Source of the DNA: Nesterenkonia haasae
GTDB lineage: Bacteria > Actinomycetota > Actinomycetes > Actinomycetales > Micrococcaceae
DNA length: 64,000 bases
NCBI RefSeq assembly: GCF_010119385.1
Contig: NZ_VFIE01000019.1
Coordinates: forward strand, 324,302 to 388,301
Reading direction: 5' to 3'
Shown: piece by piece, positions 26,548-34,489 of the stretch
How the letters are laid out: each line of letters starts with the position of its first letter
Position numbering within the stretch: position 1 is the first letter of the stretch
Made by a program: the position numbers and the translations under genes
Notes under the pieces: model-generated
The model's database searches: none
What the model saw: only the letters and a program-made list of their open reading frames with translations
Told to the model about the DNA's origin: nothing

Positions 26548-27519
26548 TCAGCACGGAGGATTGCAGGCGGCAAGGTCTTTCCCACGTTCGAAGAGCAGCC
26601 GGCGCAGCTGAGGCGGTTGGAGGACTTCAATACCGGGGACTCCCAACAGCTGGTGGGATACGATCTCAAGCTTCTCCGTCATGAGGGTCAGCTCAAGGCG
26701 CGCAGGGGATCCCGGTGTGCGCTGAGCGCTCTCCACAGCGGATCCGACCTCAGTACCGGGTAACGCGGACTTAAGCGCCGTAGCGGACGTTTCGGGAATG
26801 GAGAGCCGTACCGAGAGATTCACGACAGAGGCCTCAAACTCTGCCCGGGCAGAATTCCAATATCCGGCGAGCGAGAAGTTCTCTGGCCGCCAGGATGCTT
26901 CCCGGTGCGCCTCGACTTTTTCGATGCGGGAGAGCCGATAGGTACGCACCGCGTGGTGATGGGCTGCGACCAGATACCACCGGTTGGTTTTGAGCACGAG
27001 TCCCAGCGGGTCAAGAAGCAGCCGAACTGGCTCGGCGGCAGAACCCTCGCGGGCGTAGTGCACGGTGATGCGGCGTCCCTCCCATACTGCTCGGGCAGCT
27101 TCACTCAGCCAGGGGAGCTTCTCAGGCTCGGCGAACCACGGGCCATAGTCGAGATGAATCCGATCTGCAGCGGCGACCTGGTCCTGTCGTGTCGCTCCGG
27201 GTGCTGCGAGCATCTTCAGCCGTGCTGTCTGGAACTCCGTCTCCAAGCCGAGCTCCCGGGACGCAGCCTCACCCAGCAGCAATGCCTGCACCTCCGTGGC
27301 GGTCATGCCGGTCAGTGGCGAGCGCCATCCTTCGACAAGCCCAATGCCGCCGGCTGGTCCGGTGCGGCTCCACACCGGCACCCCCATGGTCTGCAGGGCG
27401 GCGATGTCGCGCTGGATAGTGCGGGTGGAGACTCCGTGCTGATCCGCCAGCTCCTTCACTGTGGTCCGGCGGATGCGGGTCAGCTGAAGCATCAGGGTCA
27501 CAAGCCGGGAGGTGCGCAT
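26548..27519 (-). CDS. WYL-domain helix-turn-helix transcriptional regulator
   Basis: 323 residues. The N-terminal HTH (about 1-60) includes TVKELADQHGVSTRTIQRDI, typical of DeoR/HTH_11-type WYL regulators. The central WYL domain includes LGLVLKTNRWYLVAAHH and YRLSRIEKVEAH. WYL proteins bind small molecules or nucleic acids. It lies divergently from an SDR gene with a 102-bp gap, so the SDR is the likely target. Imperfect GACAC/GTGTC repeats at about 27555-27582 could be the operator. Confidence 0.88.
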   Translation of the reverse strand: MRTSRLVTLMLQLTRIRRTTVKELADQHGVSTRTIQRDIAALQTMGVPVWSRTGPAGGIGLVEGWRSPLTGMTATEVQALLLGEAASRELGLETEFQTARLKMLAAPGATRQDQVAAADRIHLDYGPWFAEPEKLPWLSEAARAVWEGRRITVHYAREGSAAEPVRLLLDPLGLVLKTNRWYLVAAHHHAVRTYRLSRIEKVEAHREASWRPENFSLAGYWNSARAEFEASVVNLSVRLSIPETSATALKSALPGTEVGSAVESAQRTPGSPARLELTLMTEKLEIVSHQLLGVPGIEVLQPPQLRRLLFERGKDLAACNPPC

Positions 27520-27621
27520 GAGGCGATCTTAGGCACGATCCGGGGTTATTTACGACACTCATTGTCATCAATAGGTGTCAGGCTCAGAACGGACCCAGTC
27601 ACTCACCAGTTGGAGGACCCA

Positions 27622-28578
27622 TTGACCACACCCACAACACCCCCGGATCTGAGCGGAAAGATCGCGTTGGTCGCCGGAGCAACGCGCGGCGCCGGACGAG
27701 CAATTGCCCTCGAGCTGGCCCGGGCAGGTGCGCTTGTCTACTGCACCGGACGTTCCACCGCAGGGGCTCCCTCCGACTACGGCCGTCCGGAAACTATTGA
27801 AGGAACCGCTGAACTCATCGTCCAGGCGGGCGGCGAGGCCCGGGCCGCTGTGGTGGACCACCTAGACATTGGCGCTGTCGAACGCTTGGTGGAACGCATC
27901 GATCAGGAGCAGGGTCAGCTGGACATACTCATCAATGACATAGGTGGCGAGGCGTATGTAAAGTTCGACACTCCGCTCTGGGAATACGATCTGCGCGCTG
28001 GCCGCCGCCTGCTCGACACTGCACTGCTAACGCACCTGAACACCAGCCGTTGCGCGCTGGGATTGATGGTCCGCACCACGGGAGCCCTGGTAGTAGAGGT
28101 CACGGATGGGACCCGCCACTACAACGCCACCCATTTCCGCAGCTCGGTCTTCCTGGACCTGGCCAAAACGGCCGTGGATCGGTTCGCGTTCGCTCAAGGG
28201 CACGAACTCGCCCCATATGGCGGCACCGCGGTGTCGGTCTCACCGGGGTGGCTTCGCTCAGAAATGATGCTGGACCACTTCAGCACCACGGAACAGGATT
28301 GGCGCGACCATGCCGAGGCAAACCGCGGCATCCCTGAAGCGCTGCCACCCTATGAGTTCGTCATCTCGGAGACCCCGGCAATGTTGGCTCGCGGCGTGAC
28401 GGCACTGGCCGCAGACCCGGACCGCGCGCAGTGGAACACGAGGTCCACCAGCTCATTCGACCTCGCAGAACACTATGACCTCACTGATGTCGACGGGTCC
28501 AGGCCCAATGCGTGGCGCTTCATGAGCGATATGGAGCACACGACGGCCCAAGAGCTCGACGTCGAGGAATACCGCTGA
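27622..28578 (+). CDS. Short-chain dehydrogenase/reductase
   Basis: 318 residues from TTG at 27622, which has GGAGG six bases upstream; the frame is open much further back without such a site. Cofactor motif GATRGAGRAIA (TGxxxGxG-like) and a long insertion after strand 2. The usual Tyr-x-x-x-Lys pair is not obvious: the segment after VVEVTDGTRHYN continues SSVFLDLAKTAVDRFA, giving a Lys in AKTAVDR and perhaps phenylalanine in place of tyrosine. It resembles the larger SDRs often placed beside WYL regulators. Substrate unknown, activity uncertain because of the Tyr position. Confidence 0.8.
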   Translation: MTTPTTPPDLSGKIALVAGATRGAGRAIALELARAGALVYCTGRSTAGAPSDYGRPETIEGTAELIVQAGGEARAAVVDHLDIGAVERLVERIDQEQGQLDILINDIGGEAYVKFDTPLWEYDLRAGRRLLDTALLTHLNTSRCALGLMVRTTGALVVEVTDGTRHYNATHFRSSVFLDLAKTAVDRFAFAQGHELAPYGGTAVSVSPGWLRSEMMLDHFSTTEQDWRDHAEANRGIPEALPPYEFVISETPAMLARGVTALAADPDRAQWNTRSTSSFDLAEHYDLTDVDGSRPNAWRFMSDMEHTTAQELDVEEYR

Positions 28579-28632
28579 GTAGTACCCGCGTGCCAGCTGC
28601 GGACTCATGCCGCTGGACGTATGGTGGAAACC

Positions 28633-29661
28633 ATGAGCACTGATGCTGCATCGACGCCACATACCGCCACTGCCGCTGAGTCTGCCGAGTTGGCTGTGGT
28701 CACCCGTGCGGGCCTCGCGGAGTCACGCCACGTGGGATCCGCAGTGCTGGTCGGACCAGACGGAGAGGTCCTGAATCGGCTCGGTGCTCCGGAGAGCATC
28801 GTGTTCCCGCGCTCCTCACTCAAACCTCTTCAGGCACTGGCCTCGTTGCGGGCCGGGGCCCTGGTGAGTCCGGAGGCTGTGGCTCTGGCCTGCGGCTCCC
28901 ATGTGGGGTCCCAACGGCATCAGGATGTGGCCGCGACAGTGCTCGCCAAAGAGCGGCTGGACGAGTCACATCTGAAGTGCCCGGTGGCCTATCCGGCGCG
29001 CAGCGCTGACTTCGAGGCGCATATTCGCGCGGATAAGACCGAGACCGCGCTGGCGTACAACTGCTCCGGCAAGCACGCCGTCTTCCTCGCGGCCACACGC
29101 ACTCAAGGCTCACGCCTGGCGACCTACACTGATCCTGACCATCCACTGCAAGTGATGGTCAATCAGGTTTACGCCGAGTACTGCGGTGAAGCGCCCACCA
29201 CGCTGGGGGTCGACGGCTGCGGGGCTCCGGCGGCCGCGATGAGCCTGACCGGCTTGGCCCGCGGAATCGGCAAGCTGAGCTCCGCACTCACCCAGCGCGA
29301 CGCCGAGGTGCACGCTTTCACCGTCGCTCAGGCCATGCTCGACTACCCCTGGGCTGTCCGCGGCGACGGCGAACCAGACACTGTAGTCATGGAACAGCTC
29401 GGCCTGCTCACCAAGTCAGGCGCTGAGGGAGTCCTGGTGGTGGCTGCGCCGGACGGGACGGCTGCTGCGGTCAAGACGCTGGACGGCTCCGCACGCCCCA
29501 ACCATCTGGTGGCGCTGAGCCTGCTGGCCGCCGCCGGCAAGGTGGACCTCGATGACCTGGAGCGGACGTTGAAGATCCTGGCCAAGCCCATCACCGGCGG
29601 AGTGGACCAGCGGCCAGCCGGTGGCCTGCGCTTATCAGAGGCTGTCACCGCCCGGCTGTAA
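28633..29661 (+). CDS. Asparaginase (Rhizobium etli type, AnsA-II-like family)
   Basis: 342 residues. Matches the ReAII-type asparaginase family, distinct from E. coli enzymes: IVFPRSSLKPLQAL (Ser and Lys), CGSHVGSQRHQ, YNCSGKHAVF and DGCGAPAAAM, where the conserved cysteine and Ser-Lys pairs lie. Would hydrolyse asparagine to aspartate. I prefer the ATG at 28633 (GGTGGA upstream) over the ATG at 28621. Followed by the sterol-carrier-like gene in the same direction. Confidence 0.85.
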   Translation: MSTDAASTPHTATAAESAELAVVTRAGLAESRHVGSAVLVGPDGEVLNRLGAPESIVFPRSSLKPLQALASLRAGALVSPEAVALACGSHVGSQRHQDVAATVLAKERLDESHLKCPVAYPARSADFEAHIRADKTETALAYNCSGKHAVFLAATRTQGSRLATYTDPDHPLQVMVNQVYAEYCGEAPTTLGVDGCGAPAAAMSLTGLARGIGKLSSALTQRDAEVHAFTVAQAMLDYPWAVRGDGEPDTVVMEQLGLLTKSGAEGVLVVAAPDGTAAAVKTLDGSARPNHLVALSLLAAAGKVDLDDLERTLKILAKPITGGVDQRPAGGLRLSEAVTARL

Positions 29662-29705
29662 CCCATGCGGCGCCAGGGCCCACCGCCGCCCCCCACTTCC
29701 CTCGA

Positions 29706-29752
29706 AAATCAGGCTCCTGTTGAGTTGTCAGCATCCTGTAGGCACCTGATTT
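29706..29752. other. Inverted repeat in leader of the sterol-carrier-like gene
   Basis: AAATCAGG (29706-29713) pairs with CCTGATTT (29745-29752), 8 bp with a 31-base loop, 29 bp before the start codon. Could be a terminator for the asparaginase gene or a leader structure; nothing more can be read from it. Confidence 0.3.
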
Positions 29753-29781
29753 CCCAACAACCACCTGATGAACGGAGAGAA

Positions 29782-30135
29782 ATGGCGCGACGCCGCATCA
29801 GCCACGAGGACGGCCGGGCAGCGGTAGGTGCCTGGTCACGGGGCCAGCAGGACCGCCGCACGCTGGCTGCAGCAGTGCGTTACCTCCTGGAGGAGCTGAG
29901 CGAACGCGTACCCGGAGGCGCAGTGGAAGTGCGGGTCCCGCCGTTTGGGGTCACGCAGTGCATCGCAGGGATGGCGCACACCCGGGGCACCCCGCCAAAT
30001 GTGGTGGAGTTCAGCCCCGCCACATGGCTGGAGCTGGCCACCGGCACCCTTGACTGGGACCAGGCGCGCAGGGAGGGACGGATCAGCGCCTCCGGTACCC
30101 GGGCTGATCTGTCTGCGGTGCTGCCGATCATCTAG
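29782..30135 (+). CDS. Sterol carrier family (SCP2-like) protein
   Basis: 117 residues from an ATG preceded by GGAGA. The family pattern is visible: AVRYLLEELSERVPGG..VEVRVPPFGVTQCI, GTPPNVVEFSPATWLELATG and WDQARREGRISASGTRADLS. It occurs beside purF in many Micrococcales, as here once the SipW locus is set aside. It may bind a lipid-like ligand, but no function is demonstrated. An apparent longer frame from 29665 lacks a ribosome site. Confidence 0.8.
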   Translation: MARRRISHEDGRAAVGAWSRGQQDRRTLAAAVRYLLEELSERVPGGAVEVRVPPFGVTQCIAGMAHTRGTPPNVVEFSPATWLELATGTLDWDQARREGRISASGTRADLSAVLPII

Positions 30136-30152
30136 GGTGACCATCCTCGCGC

Positions 30153-31190
30153 TCAGCAGTTCGGCGGAAGATGGTCAAGCAGGTTCGAACCCTGCGCTGC
30201 CTCAATGGCGACGAGGTGGCGGTAATCTCCCCAGGGCGGAATCGTAATGGTGTCACGTACCCGACTGTCTTGGTCCGCGCTCGGAAGTCGCACCGAGTAG
30301 AGGTGGGCCTCCCCCGTCAGCGGTTCCACGATGTAGCCATCACCCCAACGAACCCGCGCTCCCTCGTCCAGATAGTCACCGCACACATAGTCTTCGAGGT
30401 CGATGTAGATCCGCCACGGGATCGAGGTGATGACACTCGTTTCGATACGTACGCCGAGATTCACTCCCCAGCTTTCCGGAGTCCCGCCAAATTCCCAGGT
30501 GTAGAGGGCCGGGTTGGGTTCAGGTTCGGGCACACCACGCGGGCAGAACTGGGCCTGGATGGTGTCCCCTGCTGGGATGGGGCTGTGGTTCGCCGAATCG
30601 GCTTGGGTGTTTCCGCGGATAGTCCATATCCCCTCACCAGGATCCCAGCTCACGGTCTCCCAGCTGCTGCCGCTCCATGCGCCCTGTTCGAAGGTGTATT
30701 TGCCGTCTGAATGCGTCACCTGCCCGGGTGCGGTGACGGCCGTGCTGAAGGGCTGCCACCCCCAGGTCGGCGCGGGCGCGACTGCGAGTGACAACTCCCA
30801 CTCCACCGGTTCACTCGTGGTGTTCTCCAGAGTAAAGGAATGACAGAAGTCCATGCTGGTCCAGTGCACCTGAGGCGCGGAGTGTGCATAGTCCAATCCC
30901 TCAGTGAGTTCGACTGGCTTCAACGCTGGCGTGGAGTTAATCTCCGCGATTGCGGCAGTGTCGAGATACGCTCCGGGATCCTCGCCCGGGGGGATACCTG
31001 GGATTGTGGGGCCGGAGTCTTCGGGGTCGTAGAGCAGCTGGGTCTCGGTATGCGCCTCTGCCGACCAGGACGCCTCCGAAGTGATGATCCGGGGTTCTGA
31101 GCCGGACGCAGCGGTGAAGGCGAGCACCGCGGCGCTGAACACAGCAATACCGGCGACCGTCCGAGCCACATGAACCGATCGGTCACTCAT
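30153..31190 (-). CDS. Secreted protein with atypical (SipW-like) signal peptide, unknown function
   Basis: 345 residues, not recognised. An N-terminal hydrophobic segment (about 8-30) is followed by SEASWSAEAHTE, resembling the A-A-W-(T/N)-D stretch after the signals of the two small upstream proteins, so I infer it is a third substrate of the operon signal peptidase. The mature part is Trp- and Pro-rich with four cysteines (in MDFCHSF, AQFCPRG, DYVCGDY and the C-terminal residue), suggesting disulfides or an exported beta-sandwich. There is no C-terminal membrane anchor. It is the last gene of the four-gene operon; its ATG overlaps the peptidase stop by one base (TGATG). Confidence 0.75.
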   Translation of the reverse strand: MSDRSVHVARTVAGIAVFSAAVLAFTAASGSEPRIITSEASWSAEAHTETQLLYDPEDSGPTIPGIPPGEDPGAYLDTAAIAEINSTPALKPVELTEGLDYAHSAPQVHWTSMDFCHSFTLENTTSEPVEWELSLAVAPAPTWGWQPFSTAVTAPGQVTHSDGKYTFEQGAWSGSSWETVSWDPGEGIWTIRGNTQADSANHSPIPAGDTIQAQFCPRGVPEPEPNPALYTWEFGGTPESWGVNLGVRIETSVITSIPWRIYIDLEDYVCGDYLDEGARVRWGDGYIVEPLTGEAHLYSVRLPSADQDSRVRDTITIPPWGDYRHLVAIEAAQGSNLLDHLPPNC

Positions 31191-32626
31191 CAGGCGTGTC
31201 CTTCCGGCTGATGAGTGAGTCGGACATCTCCTGGCGCCGGGCGGGTGACCGTCGACCGACTCTTTTTACGCAGAACCATCCCAGTCAGAATGGAGAGGAT
31301 CGCTGCAATGAGCACTGCGAGCAGAGAAAACCCTGTCACCGGAAACCCACTCGGAGCGCCCTGCTCTGCGCCCGCGACGGCTGACTCCTCACTGACCTCC
31401 GGATCCTCGGTACCCGGTAGGGGTTCTGTGCCTGATTCTTCTCCTCCGATCGGGGAGACCATGAAGTCTTCACCCGCAGCCGAGATGTGAACTCTGAGGA
31501 GCGTGCCTGCAGCTTGCATATCATTGCTCAGGCTCTCGGGGACGGTGACCTCGAGCCTGAACCACAGGGGACGCTCACCGGATGTGATCGGCAGATAAGC
31601 CAAGTCGTGGACTCCTGTGGCATTACCTGCTCTGAGCGAGTCCGTTCGTGCCTCCAGTGGCTTGTAGTCCTGCAGTAGCAGCTGGTACTCAGCGGGACAG
31701 GAATCCTCCTGGTTTAAGGACCGTCCGCTCCTGGTCGCCGCCTGAGCGGGTGTGGTCTCCCACTGCGATCTGCAGGAGTGCACGGTGATGATCAGCGGTA
31801 CGCTTCCGGTTGCCTCGATTCCGGCCCGCAGGGTCGCATCCTCAGGGATTTCCTTGATCTGAACACCGATGTCCCAGTAAGCCCTGTCCCCAGGGGCCAA
31901 ATCCACAATGTCTTCCTCTGAAAGCACTGAGGTGAGGGTTAGGTACTCACCACGGATCACTGTGCTCGTGGCATCTGCGGCGCCCGCGTCCGTTTGGGCG
32001 GCTGCCGGTGCCGAGGCGGGACCGATCAGCAGCGCCCCGCCCGCGCACAGGCCCAGGACTCCGGCCCCAAGTGCTGCGGAGCCACGAGGTTTCCTGCGTG
32101 TCCTCCGAGCCGGAGGACCACTTTGCTGCGGCGGCGAAGCGCGGGGCCAGAAGGCCCATCCGACAAGCGCGGAGGCGAGCAGAGTGACTGTTCCGAGCAC
32201 GTAAGGGTTGCTCATCTGATGAATCGGCTGAGCTAGGTGCGGCACCGAGAAGAGGGTGACCTGGGCCTCGGTGATCGTGTACGGGTGGGGATCTTCTGTG
32301 TCATTGGCGTCACCCTGCATGGTGACCACGCGTTGTTGGGGTGCTTCTCCATCTTCGATGGAGGTGACCCGGTGGGTGACCGGCAGCTGCCCGGGGCGGT
32401 CAACAGTGAGCACGTCCCCGATCTGCACCTCTGCAGCCGAGATCTCCTGGACTACCGCCACTGAGCCGGAGGGGATGGCCGGTTCCATTGACCCAGTGCG
32501 GAAAAGTACCAGGGAGATGCTCATGGTGTAGGCGAGGATGACCATCACTACGCAGAGCAGGCCTGTCGCGGCAGCCAACCACAGCAGCGTCTCGGTCACG
32601 AACCGCCGCACTCTTCTCATATGCAC
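31190..32626 (-). CDS. SipW-type signal peptidase I fused to an exported surface domain
   Basis: 478 residues in one continuous frame. Part 1 (1-165) is an ER/SipW-type signal peptidase: TM helix about 12-40, Ser46 in FRTGSMEPAIPSG, His85 in LPVTHRV instead of the bacterial lysine, MQGDANDTEDPH, and a second TM about 141-160. Part 2 (about 175-478) resembles a separate exported protein: basic RRTRRKPRG, a signal-peptide-like helix ending ASAPAAAQ, a ~200-residue beta-rich domain, an acidic Glu/Ser-rich spacer, and a tail with FPVTG (428-432), a TM helix and RKK, like a sortase signal with Phe for Leu. GTG start after AGGGG; ATG at 32620 is an alternative. Confidence 0.85.
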   Translation of the reverse strand: MHMRRVRRFVTETLLWLAAATGLLCVVMVILAYTMSISLVLFRTGSMEPAIPSGSVAVVQEISAAEVQIGDVLTVDRPGQLPVTHRVTSIEDGEAPQQRVVTMQGDANDTEDPHPYTITEAQVTLFSVPHLAQPIHQMSNPYVLGTVTLLASALVGWAFWPRASPPQQSGPPARRTRRKPRGSAALGAGVLGLCAGGALLIGPASAPAAAQTDAGAADATSTVIRGEYLTLTSVLSEEDIVDLAPGDRAYWDIGVQIKEIPEDATLRAGIEATGSVPLIITVHSCRSQWETTPAQAATRSGRSLNQEDSCPAEYQLLLQDYKPLEARTDSLRAGNATGVHDLAYLPITSGERPLWFRLEVTVPESLSNDMQAAGTLLRVHISAAGEDFMVSPIGGEESGTEPLPGTEDPEVSEESAVAGAEQGAPSGFPVTGFSLLAVLIAAILSILTGMVLRKKSRSTVTRPAPGDVRLTHQPEGHA

Positions 32627-32654
32627 CAGAGCCCCTGGTACGCACTGGGCCGCC

Positions 32655-33311
32655 TCATTCAGAGATCCCGGCGGTGGCTCTTAATTCCCACACTGCGGTG
32701 ACTCCTTGACCCCGGGCCGCGTCGGAGCTGTCCTCGGGGTGGGTGATCTTCAGACACAGGTGGACGGGTGCCTCGCCCCCGGCAGCGAGGCTGTGCGCCG
32801 AGGAGCCGTGAGCAGTCAGCGGTGAGCCGTCTTGCACGAGCTCAGCTCCTTCCGCGAAACTTCCGGCGTCACACGCGGGTCCGCTGATCCTTGCTACTCC
32901 ATACGTGAGGAAGGGCCCCAAACCCACCGCATTGGCTTCTTCGTCGGCGAACATTTCGAGGGTTCCCCCGACCGACTCTTCACCGGTTCGTACGCTGAAG
33001 GGCGCATAGATGCTGGTTCCCGGGGCAAGCTCATCAGCTTCCACGCCGAAGCTCAGCTGACCCGGATCGTCTGCGGGGTAGAGCTCATAGTTCGCGCCGT
33101 CAGTGGAGCCCCACAGACTGAATTGCCCAGCGGTGAAGTTCCCTACCGCATGTGCGGAGTCGTTCCAGGCTGCGGCCGTCACCATTGAACCGAGTCCTAA
33201 GACAATTCCGGCAGCGCAGATCGCCCGTGCCTTAGCCCAGAGGAGCTGCGGATCCTTCGGATGTGTCGATTCCCGCCGGGTTCTACGAGTGGCTCGTTCC
33301 CACTCCTTCAT
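32655..33311 (-). CDS. SipW-dependent-type secreted protein (TasA/camelysin-like), substrate 2
   Basis: 218 residues. The basic N-region is followed by a signal-like helix (about 28-49), AAGIVLGLGSMVTAAAWND, and then AVGNFTAGQFSLWGS. This is the pattern of SipW-cognate signal peptides in TasA/CalY-like matrix proteins. The mature domain is beta-rich with two cysteines (GPACDAG and HLCLKI) and ends in a strand, AVWELRAT. Paralogous to the protein at 33314-33955 and starting two bases after its stop. Probably cleaved by the adjacent peptidase and assembled on the surface; fibre or biofilm function is inferred only. Confidence 0.8.
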   Translation of the reverse strand: MKEWERATRRTRRESTHPKDPQLLWAKARAICAAGIVLGLGSMVTAAAWNDSAHAVGNFTAGQFSLWGSTDGANYELYPADDPGQLSFGVEADELAPGTSIYAPFSVRTGEESVGGTLEMFADEEANAVGLGPFLTYGVARISGPACDAGSFAEGAELVQDGSPLTAHGSSAHSLAAGGEAPVHLCLKITHPEDSSDAARGQGVTAVWELRATAGISE

Positions 33312-33313
33312 GG

Positions 33314-33955
33314 TCAGTCTGTGGATTCAGTCTGGACTTCCCAGACCACGGAAGCCGAGCCACCTTGGCTCAGCTCTTCGCTAGCCTCCACTTGGAAGCA
33401 GAGCTGCACCGGGGCTCCTCGAGAATCGTCTCCGCCGTGGTGCAGAGATACATCACTGAATTCGACGAAGTTGATGTCCCCGAGGCTCTCACCGGAGGCG
33501 ATCTGAGCCCCGGTCGACTGCACCGTGCAGTCAGCCTCGGGGTCCGAAAGGTGCACCACGGAGTAGGTGTACTCCTCGACATTTCCGCTGGAGGAAGCGA
33601 CGTCAATGCCCGTGATGACGCCGTCCACTGTGGTGGCGGCATCCGTTCGTAGCCAGAATCCAGCGGCGAACTGTTCACCGGGAGTGGTGTTGCCGGCCTG
33701 CATTTCCAGTGTGGCGGAGTCCTCAGCGCTGCTGTGGTCGCTGTACGTGCCGCCATCTTCGGAACTGATGACGTTGTACGAGCCGGTGGTGAAGAGTCCT
33801 TCGGCGAACTGATTGTCAGTCCATGCCGCCAGGGTGATGAGGGCGCCGACGCCGAGAACAGCCCCGGCTGCCATCACTGCGCGGATTTTGCGGGCGCGCG
33901 TCTTGTGGTTCGGAACGTAGGTCTGCTGTTCTGGGGATTCTGAGATCGTTGGCAT
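33314..33955 (-). CDS. SipW-dependent-type secreted protein (TasA/camelysin-like), substrate 1
   Basis: 213 residues, first gene of the operon. The signal region KIRAVMAAGAVLGVGALIT followed by LAAWTDNQFAEGLFTTG is a textbook SipW-cognate signal peptide. The mature part is acidic, Thr/Ser-rich and beta-rich, with cysteines in EADCTVQ and VQLCFQV, and a closing strand ASVVWEVQ matching the AVWELR of its paralogue. Its ATG is preceded by GAGAG. An AT-richer 250-bp region upstream should hold the operon promoter. Confidence 0.82.
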   Translation of the reverse strand: MPTISESPEQQTYVPNHKTRARKIRAVMAAGAVLGVGALITLAAWTDNQFAEGLFTTGSYNVISSEDGGTYSDHSSAEDSATLEMQAGNTTPGEQFAAGFWLRTDAATTVDGVITGIDVASSSGNVEEYTYSVVHLSDPEADCTVQSTGAQIASGESLGDINFVEFSDVSLHHGGDDSRGAPVQLCFQVEASEELSQGGSASVVWEVQTESTD

Positions 33956-34205
33956 AGTTTTCTCTCACGGGTTTTCTAACGGAACAGAAATGGCTGGGTC
34001 CAGCGGTATCCGCCTGCATAGGCCGCGACTGAGAGTCAACAATTTCCCCAGGGATTACGCGCTCCGGACCAAACCATCAACATTACACTCATTTGGTGTT
34101 TTAAGCACAGCTGTGTTAAGGCAAAAAAGTCATATCAATTGCGTCAACCCTCATCGGGCACACGCGCGGATTTGAGCCACGTGCTTCCCCTGTAGAATTG
34201 AGGAC
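33956..34205. promoter_or_regulatory. AT-richer divergent regulatory region with a palindrome
   Basis: Gap between the SipW operon (-) and the purF-linked operon (+), clearly less GC-rich than its surroundings. It contains CACAGCTGTG (34106-34115), a perfect 10-bp palindrome embedded in TTAAG...TTAA (34101-34119). Runs such as GGCAAAAAAGTCATATCAATT lie next to it. Probable promoter and regulator-binding region for one or both operons. Confidence 0.5.
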
Positions 34206-34487
34206 ATGCCTTCTGAGACGCAGCGCCGAAAGGTGAGCGTTCGTACCGCCCCCAAACTCTTGCCGTTCTTAGTCGGCGCAGTGTTGGCGGCATTCACGAC
34301 AGCTGTGATCGTCGTGTACAACACTCCAGAGGACCCGAACTACTCACGCGTCGCCTCGTTGGGGTACATCACGCTCGTCCTCTGCTTGCCGGCCCTAACG
34401 CTGGCGGGCACTGCCTGGCTTCTTCTGGACAAGGCGCTCAGGCGGCGCAGCACCACCTATGACATCAAACCGGCAGGAGAGCGCTGA
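34206..34487 (+). CDS. Small two-helix membrane protein upstream of purF
   Basis: 93 residues with a basic N-terminus and two transmembrane helices (about 17-37 and 51-73: FLVGAVLAAFTTAVIVV and YITLVLCLPALTLAGTAWL), then a basic C-terminal RRRSTTYD. No catalytic motif. It ends two bases before the purF start, so it is co-transcribed. Similar small membrane proteins precede purF in related Micrococcales. Function unknown. Confidence 0.75.
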   Translation: MPSETQRRKVSVRTAPKLLPFLVGAVLAAFTTAVIVVYNTPEDPNYSRVASLGYITLVLCLPALTLAGTAWLLLDKALRRRSTTYDIKPAGER

Positions 34488-34489
34488 GT

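Noticed and set aside
30178-30194. tRNA T-arm-like sequence GCAGGTTCGAACCCTGC
   Set aside because: No matching acceptor, D or anticodon arms on either strand, and it lies inside the 3' end of a well-supported coding frame.
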